Source: Mycobacterium kyogaense
Lineage (GTDB): Bacteria > Actinomycetota > Actinomycetes > Mycobacteriales > Mycobacteriaceae
NCBI RefSeq assembly: GCF_003254575.1
Contig: NZ_QJUA01000004.1
Location: 1 to 64,000, forward strand
DNA length: 64,000 bases
Reading direction: 5' to 3'
Below the pieces are notes generated by a model, which was not told where the DNA came from, made no database searches, and was given only the letters and a program-made list of their open reading frames with translations. Every line of letters begins with the position of its first letter. The first letter of the stretch is position 1. This document shows, piece after piece, positions 53,951 through 61,745 of the stretch. The position numbers and the translations under genes are program-made.

Positions 53951-54897
53951 GAGAGTTCGCGACCGGCGAGCCGCGCACCATCGTGGTGCTGCGGGCACTG
54001 GGTCTCGGAGATCTGCTCACCGGGATCCCCGCGTTGCGCGGGCTGCGCCGGCACTACCCGCACGCGCGCATCCTGCTCGCCGCACCGCGGCAGTACCGCG
54101 AGCTCGCGCTGCTGTCCGACGGTGTCGACGACGTCGTCGACACCCCGGGCCTGGGACCACTGGACGCGGCACCCCGCGAACCTGACCTGGCGGTCAACCT
54201 GCACGGCCGGGGCCCGCAGAGCATCAGCGCTCTGGCCGCGCTGCGGCCCGCGCGGCTGCTGACCCACCGCCACGACGCCCACCCCGACATCGCCGGGCCA
54301 CCGTGGCGCGCCGACCTGCACGAGGTGGACCGCTGGTGCGCACTCCTGCACTGGGCCGGCATCGAATGCCGCGCCGACGACCTCGCCATCGATCGTCCGG
54401 ACGGGTACGGCGACAACACAGGGGTGGTGGTGATCCACCCGGGGGCGGCCGCGCGCGCACGGCAGTGGCCACCACATCGGTTCGCCGCGGTGGCCGCCGC
54501 CCTGGCCGGTGACGGTCACCGCGTCGTGGTGACCGGCTCGCCGGCCGAAGCGGATCTGGTCCGCACCGTGGTGAGGGAGGCAGGGCTGCCCCGCACGGCC
54601 ATCTGGCCGGCTCCGGGGCTGCTCGCGTTGGCGGCGCTGATCAGTGACTGCGCACTCCTGATCTGTGGCGACACCGGAGTCAGCCACGTCGCGACCGCCA
54701 CCGGCACACCGTCGGTGGTGCTGTTCGGCCCCACTCCGCCCAAGCGGTGGGGACCCCGCGGCGACGGCCGCCACATCGCGCTGTGGGCCGGTGACTGCGG
54801 CGACCCGCACGCAGACACCCCCGACCCGGGCCTGTTGCTGCTGACGGTGCCGCGGGTGCTCGACGCCGCACGCTCCGCTCTGATGGCACGCCGATGA
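53941..54897 (+). CDS. GT9 family glycosyltransferase (heptosyltransferase-like)
   Basis: A 318-residue GT9 protein, second in the cluster. VVLRALGLGDLLTGIPALRGLRRHYPHARI at the N-terminus, VIHPGAAARARQWPPHRFAAVAAAL in the donor domain and CALLICGDTGVSHVATATGTPSVVLFGPTPP (about 240-270) are characteristic. Two GT9 enzymes suggest at least two heptose (or related) residues in the product. Overlaps both neighbours, ending with ATGA into ugd. Confidence 0.88.
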   Translation: MALREFATGEPRTIVVLRALGLGDLLTGIPALRGLRRHYPHARILLAAPRQYRELALLSDGVDDVVDTPGLGPLDAAPREPDLAVNLHGRGPQSISALAALRPARLLTHRHDAHPDIAGPPWRADLHEVDRWCALLHWAGIECRADDLAIDRPDGYGDNTGVVVIHPGAAARARQWPPHRFAAVAAALAGDGHRVVVTGSPAEADLVRTVVREAGLPRTAIWPAPGLLALAALISDCALLICGDTGVSHVATATGTPSVVLFGPTPPKRWGPRGDGRHIALWAGDCGDPHADTPDPGLLLLTVPRVLDAARSALMARR

Positions 54898-56195
54898 GCG
54901 CATCTCTTCGTATCGGTGTGGTCGGTGTCGGGTACGTCGGCCTCACGACCGCGGTTTGCCTGGCCCGCCGCCACGACGTCGTCGCCGTCGACATCGACGA
55001 CCGCAAGGTGGCGGCGCTGGCCTCGGGGGTGCCGATCATCGACGAGGCGGACCTGCCCGCGCTGCTGGCCCGCATGCTGGGCTCCGGCCGCCTCACGTTC
55101 AGCACCGATAATCAGGCGTTGACCGACCGCGATGTGGTGTTCGTCTGTGTCTCCACCCCCAGCGGCCCCGACGGTGCCGCCGATCTGCACGCCCTCGACG
55201 CCGCCACCACACGGCTTGCCGAGGTGCTGGGCCCCGGCGCGGTCGTCGTCGTCAAATCCACCGTGCCCGTCGGCACCACGCGGCGCCTCATCGACTGTCT
55301 GCGCCCGCGCGGCATCGGCGTGGTCGCCAGCCCCGAGTTCCTGCGTGAGGGCCGCGCGATCGCCGACTTCTCCCATCCCGACCGCGTCGTCGTGGGCGCT
55401 GACGCCGACGCGGACGCCGCGCTGGTGTGTGCCGCCTACGGTGCCGACCCCGCCGCAGTGCTGAGGATGAGCCCGGAGAGCGCGGAGCTGGCCAAGTACG
55501 CGAGCAACGCGTTCCTGGCGGTCAAGCTGTCTTACACCAATTCCCTTGCCCAGCTGTGTCACTCGTCTGGCGCCGACGTCGGCGACGTCACCGCGTGCAT
55601 GGGTGCCGACCCGCGCATCGGTGCGGGATTCCTGCAGCCCGGACCGGGCTGGGGTGGCTCGTGTCTCCCCAAAGACACGGCAGCTCTGGTGCATTCGGCG
55701 CGCGCACGCGGAGTCGCGGTGGCCGAGGTGGAGGCGGCGCGCCGCACCAACGCCGCGCAGCCCGCCCGCGTGCTGGCCGCGCTGCAGCGGGCGATGCCCT
55801 GCGCACTGGACGGCTGCCGGATCACCGTGCTGGGGTTGACCTTCAAAGCAGCGACCAGCGACACCCGCGACTCACCGGCGTTGGCGGTCAGCACACACCT
55901 CACGGCCGCCGGCGCTCACGTCCACGGCTACGATCCGCAGCTCTCGGCCATCGACCCCGCGGTGCTGCAGGCCGCCGGGGTCACCGGTGTCGACGATCCG
56001 TATCGGGCCGCCAAAGCGGCCGATGCCGTCGTCGTGCTGACCGAGTGGCCGCAGTTCCGCGACCTGGACTGGACGGCGATCGCCGACGGTGCCCCCGGCG
56101 CAGTGGTGGCCGACACCCGCAACCTTCTCGACCCCGCGGTCGTCGTGGCCGCCGGGCTGCGCTACCTCGGCAACGGCCGCGCCGATGGGTTCTGA
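54894..56195 (+). CDS. ugd: UDP-glucose 6-dehydrogenase
   Basis: A 433-residue NAD+-dependent dehydrogenase converting UDP-glucose to UDP-glucuronate. The N-terminal Rossmann part has GVVGVGYVGLTTAVCLARR, VCVSTPSGPDG, KSTVPVGTTR and SPEFLREG. The catalytic Cys257 is in GWGGSCLPKD, and TFKAATSDTRDSPA opens the C-terminal UDP-binding domain. Last gene of the operon, ATGA-overlapped. It supplies substrate for the UDP-xylose-synthase-like enzyme at 46 kb. Confidence 0.95.
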   Translation: MSASLRIGVVGVGYVGLTTAVCLARRHDVVAVDIDDRKVAALASGVPIIDEADLPALLARMLGSGRLTFSTDNQALTDRDVVFVCVSTPSGPDGAADLHALDAATTRLAEVLGPGAVVVVKSTVPVGTTRRLIDCLRPRGIGVVASPEFLREGRAIADFSHPDRVVVGADADADAALVCAAYGADPAAVLRMSPESAELAKYASNAFLAVKLSYTNSLAQLCHSSGADVGDVTACMGADPRIGAGFLQPGPGWGGSCLPKDTAALVHSARARGVAVAEVEAARRTNAAQPARVLAALQRAMPCALDGCRITVLGLTFKAATSDTRDSPALAVSTHLTAAGAHVHGYDPQLSAIDPAVLQAAGVTGVDDPYRAAKAADAVVVLTEWPQFRDLDWTAIADGAPGAVVADTRNLLDPAVVVAAGLRYLGNGRADGF

Positions 56196-56202
56196 GCCGC
56201 GG

Positions 56203-56865
56203 TCACGCCGGCCGGGCCGCGCTGTCCATGGTGACGCCGGTGGCCTGGAAATAGACGCGCCGGGCGATCTCGACGGCGTGGTCGGCGAAACGTTCGTAGA
56301 ACCGGCCCAGCAAGACCATGTCCGAGGCCACCAGGGGACCGTGCATCCACTGCGGTGCCATCACCCGGGTGAAGAGCTGCCGGTGCAGCTCATCCATCCG
56401 CTCGTCGTCGGCACAGACCCGCTCGGCCAGCGCGGCGTCGAACGAGCTGACCGCATCGCGCGCCTCACCCGCCATCTGCACGGCCGTCGCGCCCATCTCG
56501 GTGTACAGATCGGTGAGCTCGGGGGGCGTCGCGAGTTGCGGATGGCTGCGCGAGGCGGTGCGCGCGATGTGCGAGGCCAACGCGCCCATCCGGTCCGCGT
56601 CGGCGCCGATGTGCAACGCCGCCAGCACCGTGCGCAGGTCACGGGCCACCGGTGCCTGCAGCGCCAACAGCCGGTAGGCGCGGTCGTTGACCGACGCCCC
56701 GAGCGCGCTCAACTGCGTGAGATCGCCGCGCATCCGCCCCGCCTGCTCGGCGTCGGCCTCGAGCAGGGCCACAGTCGCCGCGTGCATCATCGCCGAGGCG
56801 CGATCGCACATCTCGGCGAGGTCAGCCACCAGAATGTCGAGCGTGTCGTGGAATTCGTTGCGCAT
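56203..56865 (-). CDS. phoU: PhoU-like phosphate regulatory protein
   Basis: A 220-residue helical protein with two PhoU repeats, each of three helices (RNEFHDTLDILVADLAEMCDRASAMMHAAT; PELTDLYTEMGATAVQMAGEARDAV; final RFYERFADHAVEIARRVYF). PhoU (PhoY in mycobacteria) links Pst phosphate uptake to the SenX3-RegX3 system and to persistence. No pst genes are adjacent. ATG 56865 follows an AGGTACCC stretch. It carries a consensus SigF-like promoter upstream. It is convergent with the glycan operon, 7 bp from ugd. Confidence 0.9.
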   Translation of the reverse strand: MRNEFHDTLDILVADLAEMCDRASAMMHAATVALLEADAEQAGRMRGDLTQLSALGASVNDRAYRLLALQAPVARDLRTVLAALHIGADADRMGALASHIARTASRSHPQLATPPELTDLYTEMGATAVQMAGEARDAVSSFDAALAERVCADDERMDELHRQLFTRVMAPQWMHGPLVASDMVLLGRFYERFADHAVEIARRVYFQATGVTMDSAARPA

Positions 56866-56896
56866 GGGTACCTCGAGATCGGCCGGTGCGCAGACG

Positions 56897-56921
56897 GTAC
56901 CCCCGTGCGTCGACATCAAAC
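56897..56921 (-). promoter_or_regulatory. Consensus SigF-type promoter of phoU
   Basis: On the minus strand GTTT (56921-56918), 15 bases and GGGTAC (56902-56897) match the SigF consensus fully, about 31 bases before the PhoU ATG. Confidence 0.6.
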
Positions 56922-56979
56922 CGGTCCCGAGGCGAGTAAGTTCTCCGGTGTTCCAGCACGCGATCCAGCAAGGTGATGT

Positions 56980-58857
56980 GTGAGCGATATCAACGGCGAT
57001 ACCAACGGCAGCAGCAGTGACGAGGCCGAGACCTTCGAAGATCTTCTCCGCTACCTGCGGGACGCGCGCGGATTCGACTTCACCGGTTACAAGCGGACCT
57101 CGCTGATGCGGCGCGTGCGGCACCGCATGGAGCAGGCCGGTTTCCGCACCTTCGAGGAGTACCTCGACGCGCTGCAGGCCAGCGCCGACGAATTCGCCGC
57201 CCTGTTCAACACGATCCTGATCAACGTCACCAGCTTCTTCCGCGACATGGAGGCGTGGGACTACGTGCGCGACGAGGTGATCCCGACGCTGCTCGCGCAG
57301 CGGGGTCCCGGGGATCCGATCCGCATCTGGAGCGCGGGCTGCGCATCCGGGCAGGAGGCCTACACGCTGGCGATGCTGCTGGCCGAGGCGATGGGGGTCG
57401 ACGACTTCCGGCAGCGCGTCAAGATCTATGCCACCGACGTCGACGAAGAGGCGCTGACCGAGGCCCGGATGGCCTCCTACGACGCGCGCGCGGTGGAATC
57501 GGTGCCCCTGTCGCTGCTCGACCGATACTTCGACCCCGTCAACGGCCGGCACGTGTTGCGCAAGGATCTGCGCCGCTCGGTGATCTTCGGCCGCAACGAC
57601 CTGGTCAACGACGCCCCGATCTCGCGCGTCGACCTGCTCGTGTGCCGCAACACGCTGATGTACTTCAACGCCGACACCCAGGCCAATGTGCTCAGCCGGT
57701 TGCATTTCTCGCTCGCCCCGCGCGGGGTGCTGTTCCTCGGGCACGCCGAGATGCTGCTCAGCCACACCGATCGCTTCACCCCGATCAACCTCAAACACCG
57801 CTTTTTCCGGAAATCGCCCTCGTCGGCCGATGCCGTCGCGCCCTATCGGTCGCCCGCGTTCGGGGACCGCCGCTACGAGGTGTCGGCGCTGGACTCGATA
57901 CGTGACCTCGCCTTCCACGCCAGCCCGGTGGCGCAGATCGTGGTCACCGGCGACGACACCGTCGCCATGGTCAACCAGCAGGCGGAGGTGACGTTCGGGC
58001 TCTCGGGTCGAGACATCGGCCGGCTCCTGCGCGACCTCGAGGTGTCCTACCGTCCGGTCGAGCTGCGCGGCTACGTCGAGCAGGCGAAGGTGGAACGCCG
58101 GTCAGCCCGCATCCCCGATGTCACCTGGCAACGGCCGGGCAGCGACGACGTGTGGTTCGAGATCCACGTCAACCCGCTGGTCGACGGGCAGAACGGACTG
58201 GTCGGCATCTCGATCGTGTTCTTCGACGTGACCGCGACCCGGGCACTGCTGGACAAGGTGGTCCACACCAACAGCCGACTCGAAACGGCCTACGAGGAAC
58301 TGCAGTCCACCAACGAGGAACTCGAGACCACCAACGAGGAATTGCAGTCGACGGTCGAGGAACTGGAAACGACCAACGAGGAGTTGCAGTCCACCAACGA
58401 AGAACTCGAGACGATGAACGAGGAGCTGCAGTCCACCAACGACGAACTGCACACGATCAACGACGCGCTGCGCGAGAGCAGCCTCGAACTCAACGAGACC
58501 ACAGCGTTTCTCGACTCACTGATCGCCTCGGTCCGGTTCGGCATGACCGTGGTGGACCGGCAGACCAAGGTTCTGGTGTGGAACCGCGGGTGTGAGGAAC
58601 TGTGGGGGCTGCGCGCCGACGAGGTGATCGGCCGGCCGCTCTCGACACTGGACGTCGGCCTGCCCCTCGACGCGGTGAAGCCGTTGATCGGCCAGGTCTT
58701 CGTCGATCCGGATGCGCTCGAGGAGACTTCCGTAGACGCCGTCACCCGCCGGGGCCGCGACGCGCGGGTGCGGGTGCACTGCTCCGCGTTCCGGGCCGCC
58801 GATGGTGCGGTCAACGGGGCGCTGCTGCTTATGGAAGTGATCGAGGCGAGCAGCTAG
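56980..58857 (+). CDS. CheR methyltransferase-PAS-coiled coil-PAS signalling protein
   Basis: A 625-residue protein. The CheR domain (about 18-285) has TSLMRRVRHRMEQAG, LINVTSFFRDMEAWD, the SAM site IWSAGCASGQEAYTLAM (about 112-128), KIYATDVDEEAL and CRNTLMYF. A PAS domain (about 310-425) follows, then a coiled coil of seven-residue repeats (about 437-495, EELQSTN type), then a second PAS (about 510-620). There is no histidine kinase. CheR with PAS in a non-motile bacterium suggests glutamate methylation used in stress signalling, probably paired with the orphan CheB at 41 kb. GTG 56980 is preceded by AGGTGAT. Confidence 0.92.
   Translation: MSDINGDTNGSSSDEAETFEDLLRYLRDARGFDFTGYKRTSLMRRVRHRMEQAGFRTFEEYLDALQASADEFAALFNTILINVTSFFRDMEAWDYVRDEVIPTLLAQRGPGDPIRIWSAGCASGQEAYTLAMLLAEAMGVDDFRQRVKIYATDVDEEALTEARMASYDARAVESVPLSLLDRYFDPVNGRHVLRKDLRRSVIFGRNDLVNDAPISRVDLLVCRNTLMYFNADTQANVLSRLHFSLAPRGVLFLGHAEMLLSHTDRFTPINLKHRFFRKSPSSADAVAPYRSPAFGDRRYEVSALDSIRDLAFHASPVAQIVVTGDDTVAMVNQQAEVTFGLSGRDIGRLLRDLEVSYRPVELRGYVEQAKVERRSARIPDVTWQRPGSDDVWFEIHVNPLVDGQNGLVGISIVFFDVTATRALLDKVVHTNSRLETAYEELQSTNEELETTNEELQSTVEELETTNEELQSTNEELETMNEELQSTNDELHTINDALRESSLELNETTAFLDSLIASVRFGMTVVDRQTKVLVWNRGCEELWGLRADEVIGRPLSTLDVGLPLDAVKPLIGQVFVDPDALEETSVDAVTRRGRDARVRVHCSAFRAADGAVNGALLLMEVIEASS
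58294..58457. repeat. 21/42-bp repeats encoding heptad coiled coil
   Basis: Variants of GAGGAACTGCAGTCCACCAAC recur in phase about every 21 bases from 58294 to 58457, encoding alternating EELQSTN and EELETTN heptads. The near-identity at DNA level makes length variation by recombination possible. Confidence 0.75.
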
Positions 58858-59960
58858 GCGGGGGTGCGCGGGGCGTAGCGCAGAATCGCGGCGATGCCGT
58901 CGCGTGGGCTCAGCCGCTCGTCCATACCGAGCAGATCGGCGTCGATGCCGACCGCGGCGAACGGGAGTGCCTCGTCGGCGCGCACGGTCGTCGTTGCCGC
59001 GGAGCCCAACTCGGACAGCACCTCCGGTGTGGGCGCCACGGTCATCGCCGAATCGCCCATCACGACCGTGGCCTCGCCGAGATCCCCGATGATCAACGTC
59101 TCCACCGCGCCCTCCCGCAGGGCCGCACACACCCCGTCGAGCCCCTCGGTCGCCAGTCCGGAATCGCGATTGATTTCCGCCGAAAAACGTTGCGCGGCAG
59201 CATCTATGACGTCGACGCGCCGTAGTCGGAGGTGGGTGTCGATGTCGTGGGCGAGTGCCTCGGCGTCGACGCTGCCGCGGGCCCCGGCATTCACCTCGAC
59301 GACCTTCTCGGTCACCCGCTGCGGCAGTAGGGCGAGCAGATCCGCACGGGAGCGGACTTCGCCGACGACGAACACCACATCCGGATCGGCGTCCTCGAAC
59401 GTCGCCGTCACGTCCTCGGCGACCTCCTGCACGTTCTTCATCCGCGCGTTCTCGGCCGTCCGCTGAGGGTCGCCGTAGCCGGGGCTCTCGGCACTCGAGG
59501 CCTTGTGCACGGGATAGCGGTCACCCTCGACGCTGACCGCCCGGGTACGTCCGGCCCGGTGCACGGTGATGTCGGCGCCGGAATGGTCGACGGCCACCGT
59601 CAGATACGGCGGATCGTCGACGCCGTGCACGACGGCGGGCACCAGATACGGCAGGGCCGACAGCCGCACGATCGGCGCATCCGGTGGCCGGATCAGCCGC
59701 TGGTCGAGATGGACGCCGTCGCGGGTCGCGATCAGCGCGCGGCCGCCGCGACCGACCGGGGCCGGCGCCCCGGTGAGCGCGTCTGTGACGACGCCGACGA
59801 GCTGATCGTCGGCGCCGTGGGAGGCCAGGTCCTCAGTGACGGCCCGCCAACGCAATTCGGCCTGCTTGGCGGCGTCGGCAGTGTCGTGACTGTCGTCGAC
59901 GAAAACCGAGGCGAAGGGTCCCGGTACGTCGATCAGGGCGCGGAATCTGCTGGGCTGCAT
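58854..59960 (-). CDS. Rv2629-like archaeo-eukaryotic release factor family protein
   Basis: A 368-residue protein of the bacterial release-factor-like group that includes M. tuberculosis Rv2629 (hypoxia-related). It has an N-terminal part with VPGPFASVFVDDSHDTADAAKQAELRWRA, a middle part with DVVFVVGEVRSRADLLALLP (eRF1 domain-2/3-like) and a C-terminal part with AALREGAVETLIIGDLGEATVVMG. Members may rescue ribosomes or modulate translation in dormancy. A weak SigF-like match (GTTT-N15-GGGCAC) lies upstream. Its stop overlaps the end of the convergent CheR-PAS gene by four bases. Confidence 0.82.
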   Translation of the reverse strand: MQPSRFRALIDVPGPFASVFVDDSHDTADAAKQAELRWRAVTEDLASHGADDQLVGVVTDALTGAPAPVGRGGRALIATRDGVHLDQRLIRPPDAPIVRLSALPYLVPAVVHGVDDPPYLTVAVDHSGADITVHRAGRTRAVSVEGDRYPVHKASSAESPGYGDPQRTAENARMKNVQEVAEDVTATFEDADPDVVFVVGEVRSRADLLALLPQRVTEKVVEVNAGARGSVDAEALAHDIDTHLRLRRVDVIDAAAQRFSAEINRDSGLATEGLDGVCAALREGAVETLIIGDLGEATVVMGDSAMTVAPTPEVLSELGSAATTTVRADEALPFAAVGIDADLLGMDERLSPRDGIAAILRYAPRTPA

Positions 59961-59997
59961 TTCGGGGGAGTGCCCGCGGCAAGGCGGGACAAACTCC

Positions 59998-60657
59998 TCA
60001 CGTGCTCAGCAGATCCGCCGCGAACCGCAGATCGGAGACCAGCGACGCCAACGCGTCTTCTCGCGCATCGGCGGGACCCCGCAGCACCGCCGACGGGTGC
60101 AGGGTCGCGACGACGGCGGGATCGGCTGCCTCACCCCATTTCTCGGTCAGGCGCAATACTTCGCCGCGGTGAGCGGTGAGGCGGAAATCGTTGCCCAGCA
60201 GTGCTTTCGCGGCGGTGGCGCCGAGGCAGACGATGACCTCGGGGTCGACCACCCGCAGTTCGGCGAGCAGCCACGGCCGGCAAGAGACCACCTCGGTGCG
60301 ACTCGGCGTCTTGTGGATGCGGCGGGTGCCGCGCTCGGCGGGCACGAACTTGAAGTGCTTGACCGCATTGGTCACATACAGCGGCGCACGGTCGATACCC
60401 GCCTCGCGCAGCGCCGTGTCGAGCAACCGCCCGGCCGGACCGACGAACGGTTCACCCCTGCGATCCTCCTGGTCGCCGGGTTGCTCACCGACCAACATCA
60501 TCCGCGCGCCGACCGGCCCTGCGCCGAAGACGGTGTGCGTAGCGTGTTCGAACAGGTCGCAACCGCGGCACGCATCGGCCGCGGCGGCGAGTTCGCCGAG
60601 GTCGTCAGTCGGTGGCAGAAAATCGGCGGCGGTGACCGTGGGTCTGGCAGACGGCAT
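59998..60657 (-). CDS. udgX: UdgX-type uracil-DNA glycosylase (4Fe-4S)
   Basis: A 219-residue family 4/UdgX glycosylase. Motif A is GEQPGDQED (about 57-65), where UdgX has EQPG. The distinctive insert GTRRIHKTPSR (about 110-120) carries the RRIH loop whose His (His115 here) forms a covalent bond with the uracil-excised site in M. smegmatis UdgX. Iron-sulphur cysteines are Cys30, Cys33 and the later SCRPW and VIVCLGA; HPSAVLR is motif B. It excises uracil from DNA and stays attached. ATG 60657 is used. Confidence 0.92.
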   Translation of the reverse strand: MPSARPTVTAADFLPPTDDLGELAAAADACRGCDLFEHATHTVFGAGPVGARMMLVGEQPGDQEDRRGEPFVGPAGRLLDTALREAGIDRAPLYVTNAVKHFKFVPAERGTRRIHKTPSRTEVVSCRPWLLAELRVVDPEVIVCLGATAAKALLGNDFRLTAHRGEVLRLTEKWGEAADPAVVATLHPSAVLRGPADAREDALASLVSDLRFAADLLST

Positions 60658-60812
60658 GGCAGGTGAGTACCCATCTGCCCGTGCCGCACCACGAAAAGTC
60701 CGCGCTGCGAAGCGTTCCGCGTCGCCTCAGGCGTCGGCGGACGTCGCAGGGGCCACTATGCGAAGTCGTCGATATCGACCGAGCGAACTGACATAAACGG
60801 GACATACTTGTC

Positions 60813-60827
60813 GGGAGGGGCCCTCCC
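60813..60827. promoter_or_regulatory. GC palindrome upstream of sigma gene
   Basis: GGGAGGG-G-CCCTCCC (60813-60827) is a perfect 7-bp inverted repeat with a one-base centre, about 70 bp before the sigma-factor start. It may act as operator or RNA structure. The rest of this 239-bp gap shows no gene. Confidence 0.35.
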
Positions 60828-60896
60828 CCCAGCGCGGATGGTTCAACACCGAAGCCGCCCGCCTCTTCATTTGTCACTCACAGGAGGCGACCTTTG

Positions 60897-61682
60897 ATGA
60901 CGCATGACCCCGATACCGCGATGCTGCACGACGCCTTCGTCGCGCTACACCAGCTCCCGAAGGATTCCGTGGAGCGAGAGCGCTTACGCACCCGCATCAT
61001 CGAGCAATGCCTGCCGATCGCCGAACGCATCGCGCGGCGCTATGACCGGCGCGGAGAAACGCACGACGACCTGGTTCAGGTGGCCCGCGTCGGATTGATG
61101 AACGCGGTGAACCGGTTCGACCCGACGGCTGGTCCCGAATTCCTCTCCTACGCCATCCCCACCATGATGGGCGAGGTCAAACGCTATTTCCGCGACTGCA
61201 GCTGGTCGGTCAACGTGCCGCGCCGCCTCAAGGACCTCTATCCCGCGATCGGCCCGTTGACCGCCGAGTTGACCCAGCGGCTGGGCCGGGCGCCGACGGC
61301 ACGTGAACTCGCCACTGCGCTGGGGGTGGATCCAGAGGAAGTGGTGGAAACACTCACCGCCGCCGCCGGTTTCAAGACCCGCTCGCTGGACTTCAGCTCC
61401 TCGAGGGACGAGGACGAAGGGCCGACACTGGCAGACCGGCTCGGTCAGCCCGACCCGGGTATCGGCTTCGTCGAAGAGCGCGACGCCCTGCGCGCACAAC
61501 TCGAGACGCTGCCCGCCCGGGAGAAGCGCATCATCGTGCTGCGGTTCTTCGAGGGTCTGACGCAAAGCGAGATCGCCGAGCAGATGGGTATCTCCCAGAT
61601 GCACGTGTCCCGGTTGCTCACGCAGTCGCTGCACCGGCTCCGTGACGGCATGCTGGACCGGCCGCACACGAAGGCGGCCTGA
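60897..61682 (+). CDS. sigF: SigB/SigF/SigG-family RNA polymerase sigma factor
   Basis: A 261-residue group III sigma factor (SigF type, about 260 residues). Region 2 has ERIARRYDRRGETHDDLVQVARVGLMNAVNRFDP and FLSYAIPTMMGEVKRYFRDCSWSVNVPRRL (about 43-106). Region 3 has LTAELTQRLGRAPTARELATALG. Region 4 has LPAREKRIIVLRFFEGLTQSEIAEQMGISQMHVSRLLTQSL (about 205-245). AGGAGG precedes ATG 60897. There is no adjacent anti-sigma gene (usfX/rsbW), which usually precedes mycobacterial sigF, so it may be a SigF paralogue. It fits the GTTT/GGGTAT promoters found in this window. Confidence 0.85.
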   Translation: MTHDPDTAMLHDAFVALHQLPKDSVERERLRTRIIEQCLPIAERIARRYDRRGETHDDLVQVARVGLMNAVNRFDPTAGPEFLSYAIPTMMGEVKRYFRDCSWSVNVPRRLKDLYPAIGPLTAELTQRLGRAPTARELATALGVDPEEVVETLTAAAGFKTRSLDFSSSRDEDEGPTLADRLGQPDPGIGFVEERDALRAQLETLPAREKRIIVLRFFEGLTQSEIAEQMGISQMHVSRLLTQSLHRLRDGMLDRPHTKAA

Positions 61683-61732
61683 GCCGCCGGACACGCCTCC
61701 GTGCGCGACGCCTGGCTGTCGGTCGGGTTCGG

Positions 61733-61745
61733 TAGGGTCTGCGCC
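61733..61745 (+). promoter_or_regulatory. Leaderless -10 element of tex
   Basis: TAGGGT (61733-61738) lies seven bases before GTG 61746. No ribosome binding site is present, so a leaderless start fits. Confidence 0.45.
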
